This document shows positions 20,426-28,460 of a stretch of 64,000 nt of DNA, one piece after another. The notes beneath the pieces were generated by a model, which worked only from the letters and a program-made list of their open reading frames with translations, was not told the DNA's origin and ran no database searches. The DNA lies in NCBI GenBank assembly GCA_965242805.1, contig CBDETD010000002.1, positions 1,364,001 through 1,428,000 of the forward strand, given 5' to 3'. The stretch is from JANQEU01 sp965242805. GTDB lineage: Bacteria; Bacteroidota; Bacteroidia; Cytophagales; Cyclobacteriaceae. The translations under genes were made by a program, and so were the position numbers. Positions within the stretch are counted from its first letter, which is position 1; each line of letters begins with the position of its first letter.

Positions 20426-21358
20426 ATGACGATGAAGAAATTATTGATCATAGTTGTACTGGTAAGTTTAATTGGAGAGGCATACTCTCAGCAGCGTGCC
20501 CTTACTTCAACTTATCAGTACAACCAATTACCTCTTAATCCTGCTTATGCGGGCAGCTTGAACATCTTATCTGTGATAGCTGTCCATAGAAAGCAATGGA
20601 TAAACGTTGAAGGTGCCCCACAATTTACTTCACTAAGTGCTCATACATCACTCATGTCCAATCGAATCGGGGTGGGATTCTTCGCCGCCAATGACCAGAT
20701 CGGGGTTACTGACGACTTCTCATTTTACGGAAGTTATGCTTACAAGATCAGTACAAGTTTTGGTATCCTGGCAATGGGCGTATCTGGGGGCTTTAATAAC
20801 AGAAAGTCTGATTTTTCCCAATTGGAGTTATTGAATGGGAACGATCCATTCCTTAGTGGGACGGTTAGCAAGTTCACCCCGAATTTTGGAACGGGAGTGT
20901 ACTTCGCCAATCCGGTATTCTATGCAGGATTCTCTGTTCCATATATTCTGGAGAACAAAACCCTCGAAGTTGCTGAGGTCACCACTTCAGCGGAAGAGTC
21001 TCGTGAAACCAGAAATTATTATTTCGCATCAGGGATAATATTTCCTTTGGCGCCAAATGTCAAAATAAGCCCTGCAATTCTTTTGAGGGGTCAGGAAGAC
21101 TCAAGGTTTGAATGGGATGTTTCCACCAACGTGATCTTCGATGAAATCGCTTATGTGGGTCTTAACGTCAGAAATAGTGGTGAGATCACTGTAATGGGTC
21201 AGGTGATCTTGAATGAGAACTTCAGAATAGGATATGCATATGATGCCACTACTAACGCCCTGGGAAACAATTCAGCAGGTTCACATGAAATCCTCTTAAA
21301 TTATCGGATTAAGCTCAGAAACTACAAGAAGGATCCACAGTGTCCGGTTTATTTCTGA
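20426..21358 (+). CDS. PorP/SprF family type IX secretion system membrane protein
   Basis: This 310-aa protein begins with a cleavable-looking signal peptide (MKKLLIIVVLVSL...AYSQQ). It then carries the typical PorP/SprF opening (YNQLPLNPAYAGS, followed by HRKQWINVEGAPQ) and an outer-membrane barrel-like body ending in short alternating beta strands. ATG at 20426 and ATG at 20432 (MKKLL) are both possible. It lies 11 bp after the giant adhesin gene and is almost certainly co-transcribed. In Flavobacterium johnsoniae SprF is needed to get SprB to the cell surface, and paralogues are usually encoded next to CHU_C-domain proteins; the same role for this partner is inferred. The last 10 bp overlap the 3' end of the convergent gene at 21349. 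Confidence 0.93.
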   Translation: MTMKKLLIIVVLVSLIGEAYSQQRALTSTYQYNQLPLNPAYAGSLNILSVIAVHRKQWINVEGAPQFTSLSAHTSLMSNRIGVGFFAANDQIGVTDDFSFYGSYAYKISTSFGILAMGVSGGFNNRKSDFSQLELLNGNDPFLSGTVSKFTPNFGTGVYFANPVFYAGFSVPYILENKTLEVAEVTTSAEESRETRNYYFASGIIFPLAPNVKISPAILLRGQEDSRFEWDVSTNVIFDEIAYVGLNVRNSGEITVMGQVILNENFRIGYAYDATTNALGNNSAGSHEILLNYRIKLRNYKKDPQCPVYF

Positions 21359-21699
21359 TCTTTTTTCTTGCTTAGATCACCAAGTAACGAATTGGTAATT
21401 GAGAGAAGTATACTAAAAAATAAGGCCCACCAAAAACCCTCAACGTAAAATCCCGGAACAAGTGAGCCGGCCAGCATAATCATTAATGCATTGATTACGA
21501 TCAGGAATAATCCCAACGTGACAATCGTAATCGGGATAGTAAGCACAATCAATATCGGCCTTATAATGGAATTGAGAATAGCAAGCACAAAGGCAACAAT
21601 GAGAGCAGAAACGAAGTCATCGACAATAACTCCTTTAAGCAAATAGGAAACAATGATGACGGCTACAGCCCTCAACAATATCTTAACAAGAAAATTCAT
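21349..21699 (-). CDS. Phage-holin-IV/YvlD-like small membrane protein
   Basis: A 116-aa protein made almost entirely of hydrophobic segments: four predicted membrane helices, with the conserved NSIIRPILIVLTIPITI region followed by LGLFLIVINALM. This matches the family annotated as mycobacterial 4-TM phage holin superfamily IV / YvlD (DUF360). Despite that name these are widespread chromosomal membrane proteins, and no phage genes occur here. A short Lys-rich cytoplasmic tail (KKKDQK) ends it. The start overlaps the stop of the upstream gamma-carbonic anhydrase gene (ATGA), implying translational coupling, and the 3' end overlaps the sprF-like gene by 10 bp on the other strand. The function is not known. 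Confidence 0.85.
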   Translation of the reverse strand: MNFLVKILLRAVAVIIVSYLLKGVIVDDFVSALIVAFVLAILNSIIRPILIVLTIPITIVTLGLFLIVINALMIMLAGSLVPGFYVEGFWWALFFSILLSITNSLLGDLSKKKDQK

Positions 21700-22220
21700 A
21701 GCTTCTCCTCGTTTTGAAACCAGGATGCATATTTAATGTAGCTGCCTGAAATTCGTTCCATCATTGCCAGATTATCCCCCTCAACTTTTTTTACTGGTTT
21801 TGCAGGTACTCCAGCGTAGATCATATTAGGTTCTACAACTGTTTCTTGCAATACTACGGCACCCGCGGCAACCATAGCTCCCGATTTGACCACAGCATGA
21901 TCCATGACAATGGCACCCATTCCAATCAACACATTGTCTTCTAAGGTACAACCATGAACAATGGCATTGTGCCCAATAGATACATTGCTTCCAATGGTCG
22001 TTGCAGCAGTTTTATAAGTGCCATGGATGGTAGCATTGTCCTGGATATTGGTGTTATTCCCAATAGTAATTGAATTTACATCTCCCCTCACGACAGCACC
22101 AAACCACACGGTACATTTGTCTCCCATGGATATCTCTCCAATTAAAACAGCATTGTCCGCCAACCAACAGTCTTTACCCATTGAAGGTGAATATCCACGG
22201 ACTGGTTTAATTATTGCCAT
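21696..22220 (-). CDS. Gamma-carbonic anhydrase family protein (hexapeptide repeat)
   Basis: A left-handed beta-helix protein of 174 aa built of hexapeptide repeats. The three histidines expected to bind the metal are visible (ATIHG, then IGHNAIVHGC), so a zinc-binding trimer of the YrdA/PaaY type is likely. Whether it has carbonic anhydrase activity cannot be judged, since many relatives are inactive or act in other pathways. I chose ATG 22220 (MAIIKPVRG), which matches the family's usual N-terminus; an upstream in-frame ATG at 22244 would add eight residues. The gene is coupled to the downstream small membrane protein by a 4-bp overlap and is divergent from the YceI-like gene, with only about 60 bp between the starts. 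Confidence 0.9.
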   Translation of the reverse strand: MAIIKPVRGYSPSMGKDCWLADNAVLIGEISMGDKCTVWFGAVVRGDVNSITIGNNTNIQDNATIHGTYKTAATTIGSNVSIGHNAIVHGCTLEDNVLIGMGAIVMDHAVVKSGAMVAAGAVVLQETVVEPNMIYAGVPAKPVKKVEGDNLAMMERISGSYIKYASWFQNEEKL

Positions 22221-22281
22221 TGAACTTGATATTTTCTTAAACATACATTCTTTTCGCCGATTGGAAAAGTACCTAATCGAA

Positions 22282-22983
22282 ATGAAAATAAAAGTGATTT
22301 ATCAATCCATAATGATTTTGTTGATGGTTGGATGTAGCGAGATGAGACAATCAAGTGAAACATCTATTGATTCCATTAATGATTATACTAACTCAAAGAT
22401 TGATAGTGTTCAATCCATTGTAACATGGATCAGTAAAGGAAAAACCACTCAACTGGATGGCACGTTGAAGGTTCGCAATGGGGAAATTTTTTTGCGAGAC
22501 GATAGTTTGATATCAGGAAATGTGAAGATTGATATGACTTCCCTGAATATCCAAACATCTGTCAATGACACTTCTGTTACTTCACAGTTCTCAAGACTAT
22601 TTAAAAGCGAATCAGTTCTTAATGCACAAAATTACCCATTGGCTGAATTCAACATCTTAAATTTTACGGAAGTAAAAGGACCAACTGACAACAAATCGGA
22701 GGTTGAACAAATCTCCAATGGTATACACCATTCCAAGGAAGCTATTGCCATTAAGAATCCAACCCATAATATCCAGGCAGAATTTATTCTTAAAGACTCA
22801 GCTGTAAAATTTGAAGTGCCAGCAATCGTTAATAAAACCAATGGAAAATATACCATTGAAAGCAGACTTTTTATCAATCAAAATTATTGGGGTATTATCC
22901 CCTCAAATCAAGACACTTCAAAAATCTCTAAATACGTCCCAGAGGAGGTCAGTGTTGGTTTTTATCTTGTTATTGGTCAATAG
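22282..22983 (+). CDS. YceI-like domain lipoprotein
   Basis: The likely start is ATG 22282 (MKIKVIYQS); the frame is open further upstream only as a shadow of the divergent carbonic anhydrase gene. The 233-aa product starts with a lipoprotein signal (ILLMVGC; Cys about residue 18). The body resembles YceI domains: an early strand with VTWISKGK, then SGNVKIDMTSL, a segment on conversion of residual positions (FKSESVLNAQNYPLAEF), and a C-terminal strand pair with RLFINQNYWGI. YceI proteins are lipocalin-like barrels that bind isoprenoid or other amphipathic molecules in the periplasm. Attachment to a membrane via the Cys is inferred. It is followed by an inverted repeat and the miaB promoter. 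Confidence 0.8.
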   Translation: MKIKVIYQSIMILLMVGCSEMRQSSETSIDSINDYTNSKIDSVQSIVTWISKGKTTQLDGTLKVRNGEIFLRDDSLISGNVKIDMTSLNIQTSVNDTSVTSQFSRLFKSESVLNAQNYPLAEFNILNFTEVKGPTDNKSEVEQISNGIHHSKEAIAIKNPTHNIQAEFILKDSAVKFEVPAIVNKTNGKYTIESRLFINQNYWGIIPSNQDTSKISKYVPEEVSVGFYLVIGQ

Positions 22984-22991
22984 ATCTCAAT

Positions 22992-23023
22992 ATTGTCAGT
23001 TTCAATTAATAAAAACTGACAAT
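22992..23023. promoter_or_regulatory. 11-bp perfect inverted repeat before miaB
   Basis: Arms attgtcagttt (22992-23002) and aaactgacaat (23013-23023) flank a 10-nt loop. It lies 8 bp after the YceI gene stop and just upstream of the miaB -7 box. It could be a weak terminator for the upstream gene (there is no long T-tract) or an operator. It contains TGTCAG and CTGACA, the same two hexamers that form the inverted repeat upstream of groES at 29256. Confidence 0.5.
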
Positions 23024-23048
23024 TTGGCATAAAAAGTGATTAGTGATC

Positions 23049-23056
23049 TATCTTTG
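23049..23056 (+). promoter_or_regulatory. Bacteroidota -7 box (TAtcTTTG) for miaB
   Basis: TATCTTTG matches the Bacteroidota primary sigma factor -7 consensus TAnnTTTG exactly. A TTTG at 23023-23026 could be the -33 element, with 22 bp between instead of the usual 19. Transcription would start only about 10 nt before the miaB ATG, giving a very short leader. Confidence 0.5.
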
Positions 23057-23070
23057 CTGCCCTATTAGTG

Positions 23071-24528
23071 ATGATGAAGAATTTAATTGAGGATATCGAT
23101 CTGGTTGACGTTAGGGAGATGGAGAATCAAAACTGTGAGGTAAAGATCTCTGAGGAATCCAATACGAATGGAAAGAAACTCTACATAGAGAGTTATGGTT
23201 GTCAGATGAACTTTTCTGACAGTGAAATTGTGGCATCTATTCTTAAAAATGAAGGATTTAGTACTACTTCTGATTTCGAAAATGCCGATCTGATTCTTCT
23301 CAACACATGCTCGATACGGGAAAAGGCAGAGCAAACAGTTCGAAAAAGATTAAACCACTTTAACGGGATCAAAAAAGATAAACCAGAGGTGACTGTTGGA
23401 GTATTGGGATGTATGGCAGAGCGGTTAAAATCCAAACTCCTCGAAGAAGAAAAAATTGTTGATCTGGTTGTTGGTCCGGATGCATACAGGGACCTCCCAA
23501 AGCTTGTGAACGTTGCTCAGGGAGGGGACAAAGGAATTAATACTTTCCTATCAAGGGAGGAGACCTATGCAGACATAGCGCCTGTAAGGTTAAATTCTAA
23601 CGGTGTAACGGCTTTCATCTCCATCATGCGTGGATGTGATAACATGTGTTCCTTTTGTGTTGTGCCTTTTACTAGGGGAAGAGAGCGGAGCCGTGATCCA
23701 AAATCAATTGTAAAAGAAGCAAAGGATCTTTTTGATCAGGGGTATCGGGAAGTGACCTTATTGGGGCAGAATGTCGATTCATATAAATGGTCAGAACAGG
23801 AAAACAACAAAGCAAGGTTGAATAAGCTCGTTGGAGCGGGTCATGTCAATTTTGCCAATCTATTGCGGATGGTTGCCGATGTACATCCGGACCTCAGGGT
23901 AAGATTTTCGACTTCCCACCCTAAAGACATTACGGATGAGGTTCTGCATACTATGAAAAAATATGAGAACATCTGCAAATACATCCACTTACCTGCTCAA
24001 AGTGGAAACTCCAGAATATTGCAATTAATGAATCGTACCTATGATAGGGAATGGTATCTGAAGAGAGTAGTGGCTATAAGAGAAATTCTTGGTGAGGATT
24101 GTGGTATCAGTTCGGACATGATCGCTGGATTTTGTTCTGAAACCCATGAAGAACATCGGGAGACATTGTCTTTGATGGATATTGTGAAATATGATTTTTC
24201 CTATATGTTCTATTATTCAGAACGACCCGGCACATTGGCCGCTAAGCAATACGAAGACGACATACCACTGGAGACGAAGAAGATTCGATTGCAGGAGATC
24301 ATTGCTAAACAACAGGAGATATCTAAAGAAAGGAATGAAAGAGATATCGGGAAGGTTTTCAGAGTGTTGATTGAAGGTAAGAGCAAAAAATCAAAAGAAG
24401 ATCTACAGGGACGCAATACTGCGAATAAAGTGGTTATTTTCAAAAATCGAGGCTTCAAAAAGGGTCAGTATGTGGATGTAAAGATCAATTCCTGCAGTAG
24501 TGCCACTTTATTTGGAGAGGTAGTTTGA
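23071..24528 (+). CDS. miaB: tRNA-2-methylthio-N6-dimethylallyladenosine synthase MiaB
   Basis: The 485-aa radical-SAM methylthiotransferase adds a methylthio group to i6A37 in tRNAs reading UNN codons. The N-terminal UPF0004 domain shows its three cluster cysteines (YGCQMNFSDSE, LNTCSIREKAE, LGCMAERLK). The radical-SAM CxxxCxxC motif is in RGCDNMCSFC (about residues 187-196) and is followed by RGRERSR; the last ~70 residues are a TRAM-like RNA-binding domain. GTG 23068, ATG 23071 and ATG 23074 are adjacent start options; ATG 23071 is preferred. It is the first gene of a compact forward run: its TGA overlaps the next start (TGATG). The order miaB, sigma54 activator, lptE is, to my knowledge, common in Bacteroidota. 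Confidence 0.96.
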   Translation: MMKNLIEDIDLVDVREMENQNCEVKISEESNTNGKKLYIESYGCQMNFSDSEIVASILKNEGFSTTSDFENADLILLNTCSIREKAEQTVRKRLNHFNGIKKDKPEVTVGVLGCMAERLKSKLLEEEKIVDLVVGPDAYRDLPKLVNVAQGGDKGINTFLSREETYADIAPVRLNSNGVTAFISIMRGCDNMCSFCVVPFTRGRERSRDPKSIVKEAKDLFDQGYREVTLLGQNVDSYKWSEQENNKARLNKLVGAGHVNFANLLRMVADVHPDLRVRFSTSHPKDITDEVLHTMKKYENICKYIHLPAQSGNSRILQLMNRTYDREWYLKRVVAIREILGEDCGISSDMIAGFCSETHEEHRETLSLMDIVKYDFSYMFYYSERPGTLAAKQYEDDIPLETKKIRLQEIIAKQQEISKERNERDIGKVFRVLIEGKSKKSKEDLQGRNTANKVVIFKNRGFKKGQYVDVKINSCSSATLFGEVV

Positions 24529-25802
24529 TGGATTACAAGTTAGAGGCCGAAATACAAAGTATAAAACAGCGATTTGGCATTGTGGGTGTTTCTCCGAAGC
24601 TTAACAATGCCATTCGGGTAGCTATTCAGGTAGCTCCAACAAATATGAGTGTTCTCATTAGTGGCGAAAGTGGGGTAGGAAAAGAATCTTTTTCAAAAAT
24701 CATTCATAGCCTTTCATCGCGGAAACATGGGCAATTCATTGCAATTAATTGTGGTGCAATTCCGGAGGGAACCATCGATTCAGAATTGTTCGGGCATGAG
24801 AAGGGTGCATTTACAGGTGCTACTGATAGTAGGAAAGGATATTTTGAAGTCACAAATGGAGGCACCATTTTCCTTGACGAAATTGGAGAAATGCCTTTGA
24901 ATACCCAAGCCAGACTGCTAAGAATCCTTGAGAATGGTGAATTCATAAGAGTAGGGTCATCAAAGGTTATGAAGACTGATGTGAGGGTGATAGCGGCTTC
25001 CAATGTAGACCTGAAGGAAGCCGTCGGAAAAAATAAATTCCGGGAAGATCTATTTTATCGACTAAATACCGTTCCCATCTCCGTACCTGCGCTCAGAGAT
25101 CGCGGGAATGATGTATTGGTATTGTTTAGAAAGTTTGCTTCGGATTTTGCAGAGAATTATCGGACGAAACCAGTTACACTTACTCCCAAAGCCGAAGAAT
25201 TGATCCTTGGTTACAGATTCCCTGGTAACATCCGGCAACTGAAGAATTTGGTAGAGCAAATGAGTGTGCTGGAAATGGAAAGATCCATCAATGAGGAGAC
25301 ACTGGTTAAGTATCTCCCCAGGGATCAAAGCCGTCTTCCGGCCTTGGTCAACAAGGACAGTTACGAAGAGGAGTTTTCCGAGCGGGATATTTTATACAAG
25401 GTTTTATTTGATATGAAGGGTGACATGACAGATATGAAAAAGCTCATTCTTCAATTGTTACAAGGGAATTCAAATAGAAGTGAGATTCTGAAAAAACACG
25501 AAAATCTTTTTGATGAAGTAGCTGATCTTCCAGCCCCTGTATCGGAATCCGCAGAAAACATGACCACTCCCCTTTTGATCGAGGAACACGGCCAGAATGA
25601 GGACATCGTGGAGGATATTGTTGAAGATATTACTCATGAATTAGAAGATGAATCTCTCTCCCTGGAGAAAAAAGAAAAGGAAATGATCATTAAAGCGTTG
25701 AGAAAGAATAACAACAAGCGAAAATATGCCGCTGAAGATCTGGGAATATCGGAAAGAACTCTTTATCGTAAAATAAAGCAGTATGAGATTGAGAACATCT
25801 AA
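24528..25802 (+). CDS. Sigma-54-dependent AAA+ transcriptional activator (no receiver domain)
   Basis: The 424-aa protein opens almost directly with the AAA+ module: Walker A GESGVGKE (about residues 46-53), the sigma54-contacting GAFTGA loop (about 93), Walker B FLDEIGEMP, and a sensor region VRVIAASN. After a variable acidic linker (about 280-380) it ends in a Fis-type helix-turn-helix (KYAAEDLGISERTLYRKIKQYE). It should drive transcription from RpoN promoters. There is no N-terminal response-regulator, GAF or PAS domain, so control must come from another protein, from expression level, or from the ~20-residue N-terminus. ATG 24528 overlaps the miaB stop; the 3' end overlaps lptE by 20 bp. 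Its targets cannot be told from this window. Confidence 0.92.
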   Translation: MDYKLEAEIQSIKQRFGIVGVSPKLNNAIRVAIQVAPTNMSVLISGESGVGKESFSKIIHSLSSRKHGQFIAINCGAIPEGTIDSELFGHEKGAFTGATDSRKGYFEVTNGGTIFLDEIGEMPLNTQARLLRILENGEFIRVGSSKVMKTDVRVIAASNVDLKEAVGKNKFREDLFYRLNTVPISVPALRDRGNDVLVLFRKFASDFAENYRTKPVTLTPKAEELILGYRFPGNIRQLKNLVEQMSVLEMERSINEETLVKYLPRDQSRLPALVNKDSYEEEFSERDILYKVLFDMKGDMTDMKKLILQLLQGNSNRSEILKKHENLFDEVADLPAPVSESAENMTTPLLIEEHGQNEDIVEDIVEDITHELEDESLSLEKKEKEMIIKALRKNNNKRKYAAEDLGISERTLYRKIKQYEIENI

Positions 25803-26304
25803 ATTGGTTTTGGTACTACTACTCCCGTTGATGGGTTGCGGGGTCTACTCTTTCACAGGAGCATCGATTTCACCGGAGATAAAAACCATATCAATTCAGA
25901 CCTTTTTCAATAATGCTCCTTTGGGTCCTCCAAATATGAGCATCATCTTCACGGAAAAGATCAAAGATTATTTTCAGCAGAATACTAGTTTGTCATTGAT
26001 CGATGATAATGGTGACCTTCAATTTGACGGGTACATTGAAAACTATACAATCACACCTGTTGGTGCTAATGCAGCTGGCTCCTCGCAAGGCGTTGATTTC
26101 TCAGAATTGTCCAGAGTAACGATTACCGTTTACGCTACTTACACCAATTTGCAAGATGACACTTTTGATTTCGAACAGAGATTTTCGTTTTTCAGGGACT
26201 TCGATCAAAATACTGATCTGGATGCACAAGAACAGAGTTTTGTTGAAGAAATTTTTGACCAAATAATTATTGATATTTTCAACGCTTCGGTAGCGAATTG
26301 GTAA
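25783..26304 (+). CDS. lptE: LptE-family LPS-assembly lipoprotein
   Basis: A 173-aa outer-membrane lipoprotein. The signal ends in LMGCGVYSFTG; the GCGxYSFxG-like sequence after the lipid-modified Cys is typical of the Bacteroidota LptE family. LptE plugs the LptD barrel and helps insert lipopolysaccharide into the outer leaflet. The body has the expected SIQTFFNN strand, the PNMSIIFTEKIKDYFQQ helix, and a C-terminal helix (FVEEIFDQIIIDIFN). ATG 25783 lies inside the end of the upstream activator gene (20-bp overlap, different frame), so the two are likely coupled. No lptD is visible. Confidence 0.88.
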   Translation: MRLRTSKLVLVLLLPLMGCGVYSFTGASISPEIKTISIQTFFNNAPLGPPNMSIIFTEKIKDYFQQNTSLSLIDDNGDLQFDGYIENYTITPVGANAAGSSQGVDFSELSRVTITVYATYTNLQDDTFDFEQRFSFFRDFDQNTDLDAQEQSFVEEIFDQIIIDIFNASVANW

Positions 26305-26344
26305 TTTTCCGTATATTTAATCGGCTGACCAAAGATAAAAACTG

Positions 26345-28081
26345 TTGAATAGGCATCAATTTCTGAAGTTTTTAAAAAATCCGAGTCAACTGTCGGAAAA
26401 TGAACTTAAGGATCTGGAAGATCTTATCCAGGATTACCCTTATTTTCAAAGTGCAAGAACACTTATTGCTAAAGGTAAAAAGGATCTAAACCCAAAGTCA
26501 GCTAATAAATACATTGGTTCTGCAGCTGTTTATGTGACTGATAGAAAACTTCTAAAGAAGTATATAAGTGGTGAACTTCTGTTTGTTCATACGAAGGATT
26601 CACCCCAATTGACCGAAGAGGTAAAGGAAGCTGAACCACAGGTTGAGACTCCTTCGAAGAAAGTCGAGAAGCCACCAATTGCTGAAACTCCCTCGGATGT
26701 TGAGCCTGAAGAACCAAAAGCAGAAATAGTTGCTGAGGAGACTAAAGCTGAGGAGGCTAAGGTTGAAGAGACTAAAGTTGAAGAGGTTCAAAGTGACTCG
26801 TCAACGGACCTTGACAAATTGATTGAAGAGGTCTTTCAGGACATGGAAGATCTGAAGGAATCAAAAGCCAGATTCCGCGAATGGGAAGAAAAAAATGAAG
26901 AAGAAGAAGCCGTCTCCAGTGCGTTAAAGCAGGTTGCAGATAAACAAACACCGGTAGAAAAAGAAGAGATAACCGAGGATCCCGAGGATGAAACTCCTGA
27001 AGTCCTGGAAGATAAGACAACAGAGGAGTCGACTATAGAACCCAAAATAGCAGAGGACCAGGATATACCCGTTTCTGAAAAAGAAGTCGAAACGGAAAAG
27101 GACCAGGAAGCACCCTCTTCCGAGAAAGAAGCCGAGGTGGAGAAGGAATCGGAAGAATCTCCGGCTGGAGAAAAGGAAGCTGAACCAGAGGAGGCCAAAC
27201 CAGCAAGAAAAACCAGAACCACTGCTAAAAAGAAAGAAGAAAAAGCGACGCCGGTAAAAGAAAAGAAAGCGACTACAGCCAGTAAATCCACTAAGGCGAA
27301 AACTACTTCCACCAGCAAAACCACTTCAAAAAAGATAACCATCAAAGCTGCGGATAAGAAGGAGGAGGAAAAGAAAACTGCTGCTAAAAAACCAACTAAA
27401 CCTTCGACTACAGCTAAGAAGACCGAATCAAAAGTTGAAACAAAATCAACTAAAAAAGAGGACAAACCTAAAAAGCCTTCCAAGCCTGTTTCTGAAGAGG
27501 TATCTGAGGAAACAAAACAAGTAGAAACAAAGCCTGTCTCAAAAGTAAAAGCAAAGAAAGACCTGCCAAAGGCCGCCGAAAAGGACACCAAGGCTAAGGA
27601 AGTAGACAAAGTGGCAAAAGACAAGGAGTCTGCCAAAGTAGCTGATAAAAGTCCCAAGGAGATTGAGGAGACTGAAAAAACCCAGGACAAAGAGGAGAAA
27701 TCATCACGGACCAGAAAAACGATAAAAGTAAAGCGTTCGGATATTGGTGGTGTTGTCTCCAAGCGATCGAGGGGTGATAGAGTTCAGGAAGATTCTACTA
27801 TCAAAGAGGAAGATCAAAAGAAGATAATTTCGGAGTTCATTGATAAGGATCCGGAGATTGCCCGACCTGACAAGAAGTCAAAACCTGATAAAGATAAATC
27901 TGACCTTTCTGAAAAAAGCACTCGGTTTCATGCTGATATTGCCTCGGAATACCTGGCCGAAATCTACATCGAGCAGGGAAAATATGATCGTGCAATTGAA
28001 ATTTACGAAAACCTAAGCTTGAAATTTCCTGAAAAAAAATCTTTCTTTGCGTCCCGAATTTCGCAATTAAAGCAGAAGTAG
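26345..28081 (+). CDS. Long Lys/Glu-rich protein with TPR-like C-terminus (TTG start)
   Basis: The 578-aa protein has three parts. Residues 1-80 form a folded, conserved-looking head (HQFLKFLKN, DLIQDYPYFQSARTLIAKG, AAVYVTDRKLLKKYISGE). Residues ~85-520 are highly charged low-complexity sequence: first Glu/Pro/Val-rich, then Lys/Ala/Thr-rich (repeats such as TKAEEAKVEETKVEE and KKTAAKKPTKPSTTAKK) resembling histone-H1-like tails. The last ~50 residues form one TPR-like hairpin (EYLAEIYIEQGKYDRAIEIYENLS). An in-frame TAA at 26336 is followed only by AAA-CTG-TTG before the conserved head, so translation should start at TTG 26345 (or CTG 26342). There is no signal peptide. It lies between lptE and secG. 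Similar head-plus-TPR proteins occur in Bacteroidota; the function is unknown. Confidence 0.85.
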   Translation: MNRHQFLKFLKNPSQLSENELKDLEDLIQDYPYFQSARTLIAKGKKDLNPKSANKYIGSAAVYVTDRKLLKKYISGELLFVHTKDSPQLTEEVKEAEPQVETPSKKVEKPPIAETPSDVEPEEPKAEIVAEETKAEEAKVEETKVEEVQSDSSTDLDKLIEEVFQDMEDLKESKARFREWEEKNEEEEAVSSALKQVADKQTPVEKEEITEDPEDETPEVLEDKTTEESTIEPKIAEDQDIPVSEKEVETEKDQEAPSSEKEAEVEKESEESPAGEKEAEPEEAKPARKTRTTAKKKEEKATPVKEKKATTASKSTKAKTTSTSKTTSKKITIKAADKKEEEKKTAAKKPTKPSTTAKKTESKVETKSTKKEDKPKKPSKPVSEEVSEETKQVETKPVSKVKAKKDLPKAAEKDTKAKEVDKVAKDKESAKVADKSPKEIEETEKTQDKEEKSSRTRKTIKVKRSDIGGVVSKRSRGDRVQEDSTIKEEDQKKIISEFIDKDPEIARPDKKSKPDKDKSDLSEKSTRFHADIASEYLAEIYIEQGKYDRAIEIYENLSLKFPEKKSFFASRISQLKQK

Positions 28082-28082
28082 T

Positions 28083-28454
28083 ATGTATACGGTCATAGTA
28101 GTGTTTATTATTCTTATCGCATTTCTCCTAATTCTTGTTGTTTTGGCCCAAAATCCAAAGGGAGGAGGATTATCCAGTCAGTTTGGAGGATCTGGTGCCA
28201 GTCAAATAATGGGTGTAAAAAAAACAGGTGATTTTCTTGAAAGAATGACCTGGGGACTCGCTATCGCAATCCTTGTGTTGACCCTTGCTACTAACTTCTT
28301 CATACCGGAACGTATAAATACCATTGAAAGTCCGAATATTGACAGAGCACAGGATCAAGGTCTTCCAAATGCAATTCAACCGGCCATTGATGACAATACC
28401 AATGCCCCAATTGATGATCTTGGCTTAACGGATGACTCAGTTACAACAAACTAG
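28083..28454 (+). CDS. secG: Preprotein translocase subunit SecG
   Basis: A 123-aa membrane protein with two helices (residues ~3-23 and ~53-71) joined by the hallmark SecG loop (AQNPKGGGLSSQFGGSGASQ). It is the accessory subunit of the SecYEG channel, improving SecA-driven export. A ~50-residue Asp/Asn-rich tail after the second helix is longer than in E. coli but common in Bacteroidota. It starts 1 bp after the upstream stop, so the two genes are co-translated. Its TAG stop lies within a 10-bp palindrome shared with the stop of the convergent gene at 28457. Confidence 0.95.
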   Translation: MYTVIVVFIILIAFLLILVVLAQNPKGGGLSSQFGGSGASQIMGVKKTGDFLERMTWGLAIAILVLTLATNFFIPERINTIESPNIDRAQDQGLPNAIQPAIDDNTNAPIDDLGLTDDSVTTN

Positions 28455-28460
28455 CGCTAG
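28451..28460. other. Palindrome holding two opposing stop codons
   Basis: CTAGCGCTAG at 28451-28460 is a perfect palindrome. It contains the TAG stop of secG (28452-28454) and, on the other strand, the TAG stop of the convergent unknown gene (28459-28457). Only 2 bp separate the two coding regions and no separate terminator is visible. Confidence 0.5.

Noticed and set aside
21349..21699. Phage remnant suggested by the holin-like family name
   Set aside because: The YvlD/holin-IV family is widespread on chromosomes, and no integrase, lysin or structural genes are nearby.
22018..22281. Upstream extension of the YceI-like gene
   Set aside because: It is the antisense shadow of the gamma-carbonic anhydrase gene; a lipoprotein signal begins exactly at ATG 22282.
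26836..27762. 308-codon Ser/Phe-rich ORF antisense to the Lys/Glu-rich gene
   Set aside because: It is the mirror of low-complexity Lys/Glu codons (AAA/GAA read as TTT/TTC); no domain is recognisable and the forward frame fits its neighbours.
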